A stretch of 20,512 nt of DNA. It comes from a virus. Position numbers and translations under genes: made by a program. This document shows, piece after piece, positions 13,687-20,512 of the stretch (positions are counted from its first letter, which is position 1; the number at the start of each line of letters is the position of its first letter). The stretch is taken from positions 1 to 20,512 of the IMG/VR virus record IMGVR_UViG_3300049846_000151; one strand, given 5' to 3'. The notes beneath the pieces are model-generated. The model made no database searches, was not told the origin of the DNA, and was given only the letters and a program-made list of their open reading frames with translations.

Positions 13687-16600
13687 CCTTCACCACCGCG
13701 CCGACCGTTGAGGCCGGCGACCGCATCACGTCGGAGCAGTTCTCGCTGCTGGCGCGGGCGTTCAATGACCGCATCAAGTCCGGCGTGGCTGACGGTGCGT
13801 GGCGGATCGCGTATTACAATGTCAACCTTTTCCGGCAGGTCCGCAATCCGGCGCAGGGTGGGTGGGTGTTCCCGACACAGGCCGAGTTCTTCGACCTTTA
13901 CCAGCACCTGGCACCGGAGAACGACCCGCAGATAACGTGGCCGGTTACGGGCCCGGGCGAATACGAGGGCGCCAATCTTGCCAACCCGATGATGCAGTTC
14001 GTGTTCGGCGTGGCGCCGGATCTGGACTCGGAGGACATCCGCCTAGCTGACGATGTGTCGTGGTCGTTGGGGTCGACTCCGACAACTCTTGGCGACTGGT
14101 GGGAGCTGGGCAAGCATCAGCGCGGCGGGTATGACCCCAGCACGGGCGGTCAGGTGACGCCGGCATGGGACGCGGCAACGTCGTTTTTCAGGATCTCGCA
14201 GCCCTACTGGTCACCCCACGGCAAAAGCTACGGTGGGTTCTTTCCGACGCCGACGATACTTAGCAACAACTGCGACTGCGCTTCTGGTGGAGGCTGCGGA
14301 TCTGATCCCGACTTGGGCGCTGGAGTGCCATCATACCAGATCAAGTTCACGGCGCTGCGTGACGACGTGACCTACGGCGGCAGCTACGGCACGGCATCCG
14401 GTACGCCGCAGGTCGTTACCTATCCAGGGTCGTGCCCAGATTGGACTGCCGACAGTGCGTCCGGCCACGTTCTGGCAATCGCGCGGTACCCGTTTGCTTA
14501 CTACGTGTATGTAAACGACGGTGCCGGCGGCGTCGATGTCGAGGTGCTAAGGACGGCAGACTGGCTTGAAGGGCCATACACCGGACAGGGTTACCTTGCC
14601 CACGCGGACGGCCAGCAACTGCACCGGGCCGTCCATGCGTTCGTATCCGAGTTCTGCGGGACTTCTGCCCAACGGGATCCCGACACCTACAGGATCGAGA
14701 CGCTTGCGGCAGACTTCCAGGCGTTCTTTACCAGTCAGCACCAGCTATCCCCAGCCAAAGGTTCACAGGTTGGGAATGAGATCATTCTGGATTACCCAAG
14801 CGTTACGTTCCAGGGGCCAACCGTTGATCCTGGGTTCGGTAGCTGGAACACGGGCGGCACCGGATACCAGATTGCCGAGGACTTTGTGCTGGGCGGCATC
14901 TACGCCAAGGCCGAGAAGCTGTCGGCACCTGTCACGCTGACAGTCTACAACGGCACCACAGCCATCGAGACGTTGACGTTGACACCGGACGCTGACGGGT
15001 TTGCGGAAGCGTTGGCAACGGTTAGGAACGGCGGCGAATACAACGTCAAGGTTGGTCTGAACAGTCGGGCCAGCTTTGACGACGGGACAGGTTATATCCG
15101 CGTCGAGATTTCGGAGCTGTATGGATACCGTCCGCAGTATTGGGACGCTTACCTGCTCTGCCGGTTCGCGGCCACGGCTGGTGGCGATGCGTTTAACGGT
15201 GGCGTGGACGGTTCGGGTGTGGACTACACCACCGCCAAGCAGATCACGGATGATTACCTTTACTATGGCTGTCTGGTCAACAGATCCGGCGCCGAGGGTC
15301 CACGCACCATTCTGGAATGGGTGACGGATAACCCCGTGTATCAGGCTGCCAGGCGAATGTGCCGGGAACAGTTCCGGCTGATCCGCCGCAACAACTTTGA
15401 TTCCGTCGAGGTGACAGGTGGTAAGACGGTCCTGTATTTCAAGCGATACGCCTACGGGATGGATCGGGCGCGGGCCGATATGTTCGACGGCATCGCGCCA
15501 CCTATTGATCCGGTAGCCTCTGGTGAGCTGGAGGTTGGCGAGACCTACGTGGTGCAGTCCACGGACGGCACCGGTACCATCGTCTATGACGGCAACTGGC
15601 TGACCAATGGTGACACGTTTACAGTCACCACAGAGACGGAATACCAGACCAACGGCGACGCGCTAGTCTATGTCTACGACGGCATCCGAACGGCAGCTAG
15701 GAAGAAGGGATATAGCAACGAGTGGGTCATGTTTCTGGAAACCAAGTGCTACCATCTGAGCCCGACCAGCATCTGGAAGCCGGAAGCATATTCGGATTAT
15801 TTCGCGTTCAACAACCGCTGCCACTTTTACAGCGCCACAGCCGACGACGAGGTGCGCCGGTTCATGGCGTACAATCACAGCACCGAACTGGACGGAGATT
15901 ACAACCCGACCCTGAACGACCTGCAACTACAGGCCGTCATGGTGTCACCCGAGGCGCCGACCGGGTACAACTATGTTGACGACACAAACCGCCTGTATGG
16001 ATCCGCAGACTTCTATTCATCCTGCCGAATCTATGAAAAGCCATACGTTGTCGAATCCTGCACCGTGGACCGTTTTGGCGCAGATGCAGTGGTTAAGGTC
16101 ACACTCACGGAGAGGCTGCGAAGTCACCCGGACGCACCCGCTACGGTTGACAGAACCGTTGCCAACTGGGACACCACCGAAAAGGACAACCTCGGTCTGG
16201 AGGACTACCGCACCGACGACAACGCGGTGAGGGAATACGCGCTCTGGAACTACGACAACAACGAGAACTGCACGCAAAAGACTGGCGACGCCGGCACGGG
16301 ATCCGGCGTGTTCGGCCTGGCTGACAACCCGTGGGGATCCTGCTTCCCGACATTCTTCTTCGTCAAACTGGTGCCGGAACCCTACGAGGACGGTAACAAC
16401 ACGCAGCAGACCACTGACACGCGCTGCACGGTTCGGTCGTTCCAGCAGATGGAAACCTACCTGAAAGCGATGTGCGAGGGCTACGTGGACGGCACGACAA
16501 GCCTGGACATCATCTGCGACTCTGGGACCGGCGGCCTGTTCGATTACACTTTCGAGAATCTGTGCTTTGAGGCGTTCGGCGGCACATCGGTCGGTGCGTT

Positions 16601-17396
16601 CAGCCTGACAGACAGGTCTGATGAACCCGCCGGCTTTGGTCCGCTGCCGAACACGAAGATGTATGCGGACGTTTTCAACCGTCTATCCAGTGCCGTCAAC
16701 CTGTTAACCAAGGCGCGGCTAGAGGTGCCGGTGACGTTCGATTACCGCACAGTTACCTATCCGCGCACGTACCGGGAGGAGTCGTTCACCGATACGGACG
16801 GTTCCAGTGGGTGCAGCACCTCCAGCTTTTATGCCGCCATCCGCGATAGTGCCGGGCCGGTGGACGCAGTGGGCTCGCCTTCATACAGCTCATGGTCAAC
16901 TTGGACATCAGTTAGCGCCAGCAAGTCCACCATTGCCGACGCCTGCCCGTCAAAGCTGGCCGGCGACAGGGTGGACGTGGAATACAAGGTCAGTATAGAC
17001 ACCGCCTTTGCCAACGCCGTCCCGAGCCATATCCAAGACCTAGTGGATAACCTGTTTACCGGGTTCGTGGCCACACAGACGGACAACCAAAACCGGGATT
17101 TCAGGGAAGCTGTCACGGCGGGCAGCGGGGATTCATGCAGCGGCACCGCAGACCACTGGCACGTCGGAACCGACTATTACCGCTGGACGCTGGACGACGT
17201 AATCACCAGCACGGACTGCGTAATCATCAACTCCGGAACCCTCGTCGCGCCGGCCCTGTTAACCGCCGACTACGGTGTCGGGCACGCCGCTGGATCACCG
17301 AACGGGACTGTCTGCAACGCAGGCGGCACCAGCTCCGACCGCACCCTCGACCTGCTGACTGGATCCATCGCTTACGTGGAGGTGCCGCTAGTGTGA
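13677..17396 (+). CDS. Large cysteine-rich tail protein
   Basis: This is the largest gene in the window, 1239 residues, almost certainly a tail-tip or central-fibre protein. It is rich in Gly, Asp, Thr, Tyr and Trp, as virion proteins exposed to solvent are. The N-terminal 150 residues include several Trp/Pro segments (RNPAQGGWVFPTQAEFF). About 23 cysteines are spread along it, including a CDCASGGGC cluster near 200. Near 417-460 a beta-sandwich-like stretch begins PVTLTVYNGTTAIETLTL. A module at about 617-668 (ELEVGETYVVQSTDGTG, then VYDGNWLTNGDTFTV) matches a repeating 'GE.Y.V...g.i.Y.G..y..G..F' pattern that I recall from phage tail and adhesion proteins. No enzyme motif was recognised. 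Codon-pair use differs from upstream genes (no CTCGAG). Confidence 0.75.
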   Translation: MGLTFTTAPTVEAGDRITSEQFSLLARAFNDRIKSGVADGAWRIAYYNVNLFRQVRNPAQGGWVFPTQAEFFDLYQHLAPENDPQITWPVTGPGEYEGANLANPMMQFVFGVAPDLDSEDIRLADDVSWSLGSTPTTLGDWWELGKHQRGGYDPSTGGQVTPAWDAATSFFRISQPYWSPHGKSYGGFFPTPTILSNNCDCASGGGCGSDPDLGAGVPSYQIKFTALRDDVTYGGSYGTASGTPQVVTYPGSCPDWTADSASGHVLAIARYPFAYYVYVNDGAGGVDVEVLRTADWLEGPYTGQGYLAHADGQQLHRAVHAFVSEFCGTSAQRDPDTYRIETLAADFQAFFTSQHQLSPAKGSQVGNEIILDYPSVTFQGPTVDPGFGSWNTGGTGYQIAEDFVLGGIYAKAEKLSAPVTLTVYNGTTAIETLTLTPDADGFAEALATVRNGGEYNVKVGLNSRASFDDGTGYIRVEISELYGYRPQYWDAYLLCRFAATAGGDAFNGGVDGSGVDYTTAKQITDDYLYYGCLVNRSGAEGPRTILEWVTDNPVYQAARRMCREQFRLIRRNNFDSVEVTGGKTVLYFKRYAYGMDRARADMFDGIAPPIDPVASGELEVGETYVVQSTDGTGTIVYDGNWLTNGDTFTVTTETEYQTNGDALVYVYDGIRTAARKKGYSNEWVMFLETKCYHLSPTSIWKPEAYSDYFAFNNRCHFYSATADDEVRRFMAYNHSTELDGDYNPTLNDLQLQAVMVSPEAPTGYNYVDDTNRLYGSADFYSSCRIYEKPYVVESCTVDRFGADAVVKVTLTERLRSHPDAPATVDRTVANWDTTEKDNLGLEDYRTDDNAVREYALWNYDNNENCTQKTGDAGTGSGVFGLADNPWGSCFPTFFFVKLVPEPYEDGNNTQQTTDTRCTVRSFQQMETYLKAMCEGYVDGTTSLDIICDSGTGGLFDYTFENLCFEAFGGTSVGAFSLTDRSDEPAGFGPLPNTKMYADVFNRLSSAVNLLTKARLEVPVTFDYRTVTYPRTYREESFTDTDGSSGCSTSSFYAAIRDSAGPVDAVGSPSYSSWSTWTSVSASKSTIADACPSKLAGDRVDVEYKVSIDTAFANAVPSHIQDLVDNLFTGFVATQTDNQNRDFREAVTAGSGDSCSGTADHWHVGTDYYRWTLDDVITSTDCVIINSGTLVAPALLTADYGVGHAAGSPNGTVCNAGGTSSDRTLDLLTGSIAYVEVPLV

Positions 17397-17398
17397 GG

Positions 17399-17605
17399 AT
17401 GCCGGTTACAAGGAACGCCCGTTTCCAGCCACGGCAACCCAAGCCGAGGCGCATCCGTGGACTGGGTGACGTAGTGGCTGAGGTGGCGGAACCGATTAAG
17501 CGACAGGCACTAAAGCACGGTCCACAGTGGGTTAAGGAGGCGTTGAGAAACTGTCGGTGTGAGGCGCGGAGGGAGTTCCTGAACCGGCTCGTCCCGTTTT
17601 CCTGA
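17399..17605 (+). CDS. Small basic protein with C-terminal cysteine pair
   Basis: The 68-residue protein starts at ATG 17399, just after the large tail protein's stop; GTGAGG before it includes the stop and a GAGG ribosome site, and GTG 17393 is an in-frame alternative. It is rich in Arg/Pro at the start (TRNARFQPRQPKPRRIRG), then has GDVVAEVAEPIKRQALKHGP and ends with NCRCEARREFLNRLVPFS. This pattern of a helical core followed by a cysteine pair and 'R...LNRLvP' reminds me of short phage proteins placed after tail genes, of unknown function. A zinc- or metal-binding knuckle is possible, but two cysteines alone would not complete it. The stop codon falls in palindrome copy 3. Confidence 0.72.
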   Translation: MPVTRNARFQPRQPKPRRIRGLGDVVAEVAEPIKRQALKHGPQWVKEALRNCRCEARREFLNRLVPFS

Positions 17606-17613
17606 AATTCAGC
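17602..17613. promoter_or_regulatory. Palindromic repeat CTGAAATTCAGC, copy 3
   Basis: This copy shares the CCAAT flank with copy 2. It begins at the stop of the preceding small gene and ends 18 bases before the ATG of the 138-residue gene, with AGGAAG in between. As with copies 1 and 2, it stands at the head of a new rightward gene group. Confidence 0.6.
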
Positions 17614-17631
17614 CAATATCTAGGAAGACCT

Positions 17632-18048
17632 ATGGCCAACGAAATTTCCTTTACCGCGAAGCTGACCGTTACCAAGAACTCAGCCAGCGTCACGCAGAAA
17701 ACCAGCACCAAAACGCAGACGATGTCGACCACGTCTGAGAAGTTGCATTACACCATTCAGGACGTCGGAACGAGCGCGGAGGACTTGTCCACTGGTGACG
17801 TGGATCTGACAAAGGAATACCTCGTTCTGCTGTATAACCGTGACGCCACCAACTATGTGGACGTTATCTGCCGGAAGGACGGCACGCCGACTGACGTGAC
17901 CGTGGGGCGGATGCGTCCCGGCGAACCTTTCGGGCCGTTCCGCGCAACGCTTCAAACTGCCGGCTATCCCAAGCTGCGGCTCCAGGCCAACACCGCCGCC
18001 TGTGACGTGGAGGTGACGGTTACTGACGCCGGCGACCCTGCCACTTAA
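17632..18048 (+). CDS. Small beta-rich virion-like protein
   Basis: The 138-residue protein has an SD (AGGAAG, 17622-17627) four bases before its ATG. It is Thr/Ser-rich at first (TKNSASVTQKTSTKTQTMST), then has QDVGTSAEDL, a strand YLVLLYNRDATNYVDVICRK (residues 63-82), RMRPGEPFGPFR (93-104) and LRLQANTAACDVEVTVTD. The order 'q.vGt..e.....d....g.l.l.N.d.tNyV..g......... l.pGe' recalls small beta-sandwich proteins seen beside phage tail and capsid genes; I cannot name a family with confidence. It could be a decoration or fibre-associated protein. It is separated from the fibre gene by two bases, so it is probably co-translated. Confidence 0.72.
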   Translation: MANEISFTAKLTVTKNSASVTQKTSTKTQTMSTTSEKLHYTIQDVGTSAEDLSTGDVDLTKEYLVLLYNRDATNYVDVICRKDGTPTDVTVGRMRPGEPFGPFRATLQTAGYPKLRLQANTAACDVEVTVTDAGDPAT

Positions 18049-18050
18049 TC

Positions 18051-20512
18051 ATGCTTAGACACCTGCTGGCGCTCCTGCTGGTGTGCGCTCCGGCATGGGG
18101 CGCACAGCTAGTTGTCAACACCGGGACCACTGCAAACGACGGCACGGGGGACACCCTGCGCACGTCGATGCAGAAGATCAACACCAACTTCACCGAGATT
18201 TACACCGCGTTCACTAACGCGCAGGTGTTGTTCTGGGGGCAGACCAGTTCCGTTTACAAGGCCGGCAAGGTCATCACAGCCGGCAGCAACGTCACCCTTT
18301 CCACCAACGGGAACGAACTGGTCATAGCTGCTTCTGGTGGTGCTGGAGGTGGCGCCACGAACATTCCGGTTGCCAACACGGTGTTTGTTGACGCTACGAG
18401 CGGCAACGATTCCACCGGAACCAGAGGACGGCAAGACCTTCCGTTCCTAACCGTCAGCAACGCATTCAACGCGCTTCAGTCTGGCGACCGGTTACAGATC
18501 AACCCTGGCACCTACAGTTTCACCGGGCCGAGCAAAGGTGCGACCTATCCTGGCAACCAGTATGTCCTTCTCAGTGGCAAGACAAACGTGGTTATCAGTG
18601 GATATGGCGCTATCCTGCGAGCAGCCAACCACACCACCACGCTGAAGGTCGGCACCAACTCCAGCCATGTCCGCATCGAGGGCATCCAGTTTGAAGGGCC
18701 CGGAATGCACGGTGCCACAGATGGCGTGCTATTCGGCCTGGTCCGCATCGAGGACGGGGCGCACAACGTCACCGTCCAGGACTGCGTGTTCAAGAACTTC
18801 GGCAACCACGGCATCGTCAGCCTTTGCGGTTCCGGTGTGGGTTGGAATAACTACATCAACAACAAGTTCCTGAACGGCGGCAGCACCAATGTCCCCACGC
18901 TCACGGCAGACGGCGCCGGCATCGCGGTCGGTGGCAATGACCAGTTCTTTGCCGGCAACACGTTCAGCAACGTATTCCGTGGGATAGAGCTGGAGAGCAG
19001 TGCGTCGCCTAAGATTCCCGCGCGCAACCGGATCATCGGAAACAACTTCTTTGGCTGCTGGGGTGAGGCCATTGTGTTCATTCCTACCATCGGGAACGTT
19101 ACTTCCTTTGCTGACAATCTGATCGTCGCCAACGAGGTGTTCGGGCCATCGTCCGACATCTACCCGCAGATTCCGACCCACCCGTTCGGCATCAGCATCC
19201 TTGGCGGCTACCGTTACCAGATCGCGGCCAACTCAATCCGCTACATGCCCGGTGGCGGCGGCATCCAGTTGTCGCCAGGGTATGGCAAAATCTGGGATTC
19301 ACTGATCGAGGCGAACAAGATCGTTGACGTGGGCCAGCGGGCTATTCAGGCGTACGATTCCGCTACCAACGGCGTCTACGGCATCCAGATCCGCAACAAC
19401 TACATCGACACCACCAGCGCCGCGAACCCTGGAATCTGGGTCGCATCGAGCCAGGTTCAGATCCTCGGCAACTACATCACCAACGCAACCGGTGCCGGTA
19501 TCCAGATCACCAAGGCCGGCGCCAGCGGAACAAACATTTACGTTGCCGACAACCTGATTACCAAGGCAGGCACTTATGGTGTGCTCATTGATTCCGGCGT
19601 GGTCGGAGCCAGCCTGCGCGACAACGTGGGTGTGTCCAACACTTCCGGCAACATTAGCGATTCCGGCACTTCCACGGAGAAGGCAATGGCGTTCGTTGAC
19701 GCGACGGCAATCCCTTTTAACCAAATCACCGACCCGACCGCGAACGTGACCATCAATCAGGGCGGATGGCGGACGACGATTACAAGCACGCTGGATTCGC
19801 TTGGGCAGGCCGTGCTCAAGATCCAGAACACCGACGCCGACACAGTCAACGCGACATCGTTCATCCAGCTTGAACACAACGACGGTGCCGACGCTGACAT
19901 TGCCTACTTCCGCGCATTGGGTGACGCAGATGGGACTCCGACCACAGATTACTTCCTTGGCCAGACTAGGTTCACCATTGACAGCGCCATCCCGCTTCAG
20001 GCCACGACGGCACAGCTAAACAGCGTGACTGTGAGTAACGTCGCCGCGTCCAGCCTGTTGCGGACTGACGCCAACAAGGCGTTGGCGGCTGTGACCATCG
20101 GAAGCAACCTATCCTTTGACGGGACCACGTTGAGCGCGTCTGGTGGCGGCACCAATGCCAGCAACGTCTACATCAACGGCTCACTGGTTGCCGCTCCCAA
20201 CTTCCAAGACAGCAGCACGGCTTTGATCCGGGTTGCGTCTGCGGTGACGAACATCGCGGTCTACCCGACCAACTTGGCGAACGCGCAGATTGACCCGTCA
20301 GCCAACATCGCATCCTCTAAGCTGGCGTCGGACGTGATCCTATCCACCGAGATCGACACGTCCAGCGAGGTTGCCGGGATTGTGGGTGACGAGACTGGGA
20401 CGGGTGCGATGGTGTTCAGCAGTGCGCCAAATCTGACGAATAGCGTCGCCTATACGCTTCTAAACGTCACAAATGGTGTCTTGGCGATGTCTGGTCCGCT
20501 GCAATATACCAG
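18051..20512 (+). CDS. Tail fibre/spike with signal peptide and beta-helix (3' partial)
   Basis: The frame is open from ATG 18051 to the end of the window, about 820 codons, with no stop, so the C-terminus is missing. Residues 1-18 (MLRHLLALLLVCAPAWGA) look like a Sec signal peptide. Residues 23-53 contain GTTANDGTGDTLRTSMQKIN and NFTEIY, the N-terminal motif of many phage fibre and virion-attached proteins. Residues 111-157 (VDATSGNDSTG, DLPFLTVSNAFNAL, GDRLQINPGTYS) are the classic entry to a right-handed parallel beta-helix, which runs to about 545 with many Asn-ladder rungs (NKFLNGG, NTFSNVF, NNFFGC, NNYIDT). Fibre-type repeats follow (LRTDANKAL at 670-678, DETGTGAMVF near 780). It probably binds or degrades a host surface glycan. 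No lipobox is complete (LLVC has Val before Cys). Confidence 0.85.
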   Translation, partial: MLRHLLALLLVCAPAWGAQLVVNTGTTANDGTGDTLRTSMQKINTNFTEIYTAFTNAQVLFWGQTSSVYKAGKVITAGSNVTLSTNGNELVIAASGGAGGGATNIPVANTVFVDATSGNDSTGTRGRQDLPFLTVSNAFNALQSGDRLQINPGTYSFTGPSKGATYPGNQYVLLSGKTNVVISGYGAILRAANHTTTLKVGTNSSHVRIEGIQFEGPGMHGATDGVLFGLVRIEDGAHNVTVQDCVFKNFGNHGIVSLCGSGVGWNNYINNKFLNGGSTNVPTLTADGAGIAVGGNDQFFAGNTFSNVFRGIELESSASPKIPARNRIIGNNFFGCWGEAIVFIPTIGNVTSFADNLIVANEVFGPSSDIYPQIPTHPFGISILGGYRYQIAANSIRYMPGGGGIQLSPGYGKIWDSLIEANKIVDVGQRAIQAYDSATNGVYGIQIRNNYIDTTSAANPGIWVASSQVQILGNYITNATGAGIQITKAGASGTNIYVADNLITKAGTYGVLIDSGVVGASLRDNVGVSNTSGNISDSGTSTEKAMAFVDATAIPFNQITDPTANVTINQGGWRTTITSTLDSLGQAVLKIQNTDADTVNATSFIQLEHNDGADADIAYFRALGDADGTPTTDYFLGQTRFTIDSAIPLQATTAQLNSVTVSNVAASSLLRTDANKALAAVTIGSNLSFDGTTLSASGGGTNASNVYINGSLVAAPNFQDSSTALIRVASAVTNIAVYPTNLANAQIDPSANIASSKLASDVILSTEIDTSSEVAGIVGDETGTGAMVFSSAPNLTNSVAYTLLNVTNGVLAMSGPLQYT

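Noticed and set aside
18051-18110. Lipoprotein signal on the fibre
   Set aside because: The residue before Cys12 is Val, which does not fit the lipobox; an ordinary signal peptide fits better.
19299-19877. Leftward 192-residue open frame opposite the fibre gene
   Set aside because: It is the antisense of the Asn/Gly-rich beta-helix rungs, which reads as Val/Gly/Asp repeats; the sense frame is uninterrupted for over 800 codons.
1-20512. tRNA genes, CRISPR arrays, insertion sequences, integrase or attachment sites
   Set aside because: I looked for cloverleaf-like arms with a CCA end, regularly spaced repeats, transposase motifs and recombinase genes and saw none. Their absence from this window says nothing about the rest of the genome.

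Overview
The window is one continuous stretch of the late (virion) region of a tailed double-stranded DNA bacteriophage, or of a prophage. It reads almost entirely left to right and has the gene order of a long-tailed, lambda/HK97-like virus: packaging, head, neck, tail tube, tape measure, tail tip, fibre. No integrase, lysis, replication or RNA gene is visible. The sequence is GC-rich by eye (not computed). Most genes are translationally coupled through ATGA, TAATG or TGATG overlaps. The host cannot be read from the sequence. The style of the glycosyltransferase, the small helix-turn-helix protein and the fibre recalls phages of Gram-negative bacteria of the Verrucomicrobiota type, but that is an impression, not evidence.

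Region 1 (1-5246) holds packaging and prohead assembly. It contains the 3' part of a terminase small subunit, a GpA-type large terminase, a lone leftward gene for a helix-turn-helix protein, a gpW-like head-completion protein, a lambda-type portal, and a prohead protease fused to a coiled-coil scaffold. Region 2 (5275-6270) holds the major capsid gene followed by two tandem hairpin terminators. Region 3 (6271-9074) is a glycan-modification cassette placed inside the head module. It encodes a 740-residue protein joining two glycosyltransferase domains to a SAM methyltransferase, coupled to a separate small glycosyltransferase.

Region 4 (9126-13450) holds the neck and tail: a head-closure-like protein, a basic minor tail protein, a tail-terminator-like protein, the tail tube, a chaperone-like protein, an unusually short tape-measure-like protein and a tail-tip protein. 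Region 5 (13450-20512) holds the distal tail: a small protein, a 1239-residue cysteine-rich tail protein, two small proteins, and a beta-helix fibre that begins with a Sec-type signal peptide and runs off the end of the window.

Two sets of non-coding repeats stand out. A palindrome, CTGAAATTCAGC, recurs exactly three times, each time in a gap just before a rightward transcription block; the first copy lies beside the divergent helix-turn-helix gene. A separate near-identical 20-base leader precedes the capsid and tail-tube genes, expected to be the two most strongly expressed genes. The hexamer CTCGAG is strongly enriched up to base 13141 and absent afterwards, which marks the distal tail genes as a compositionally distinct module.
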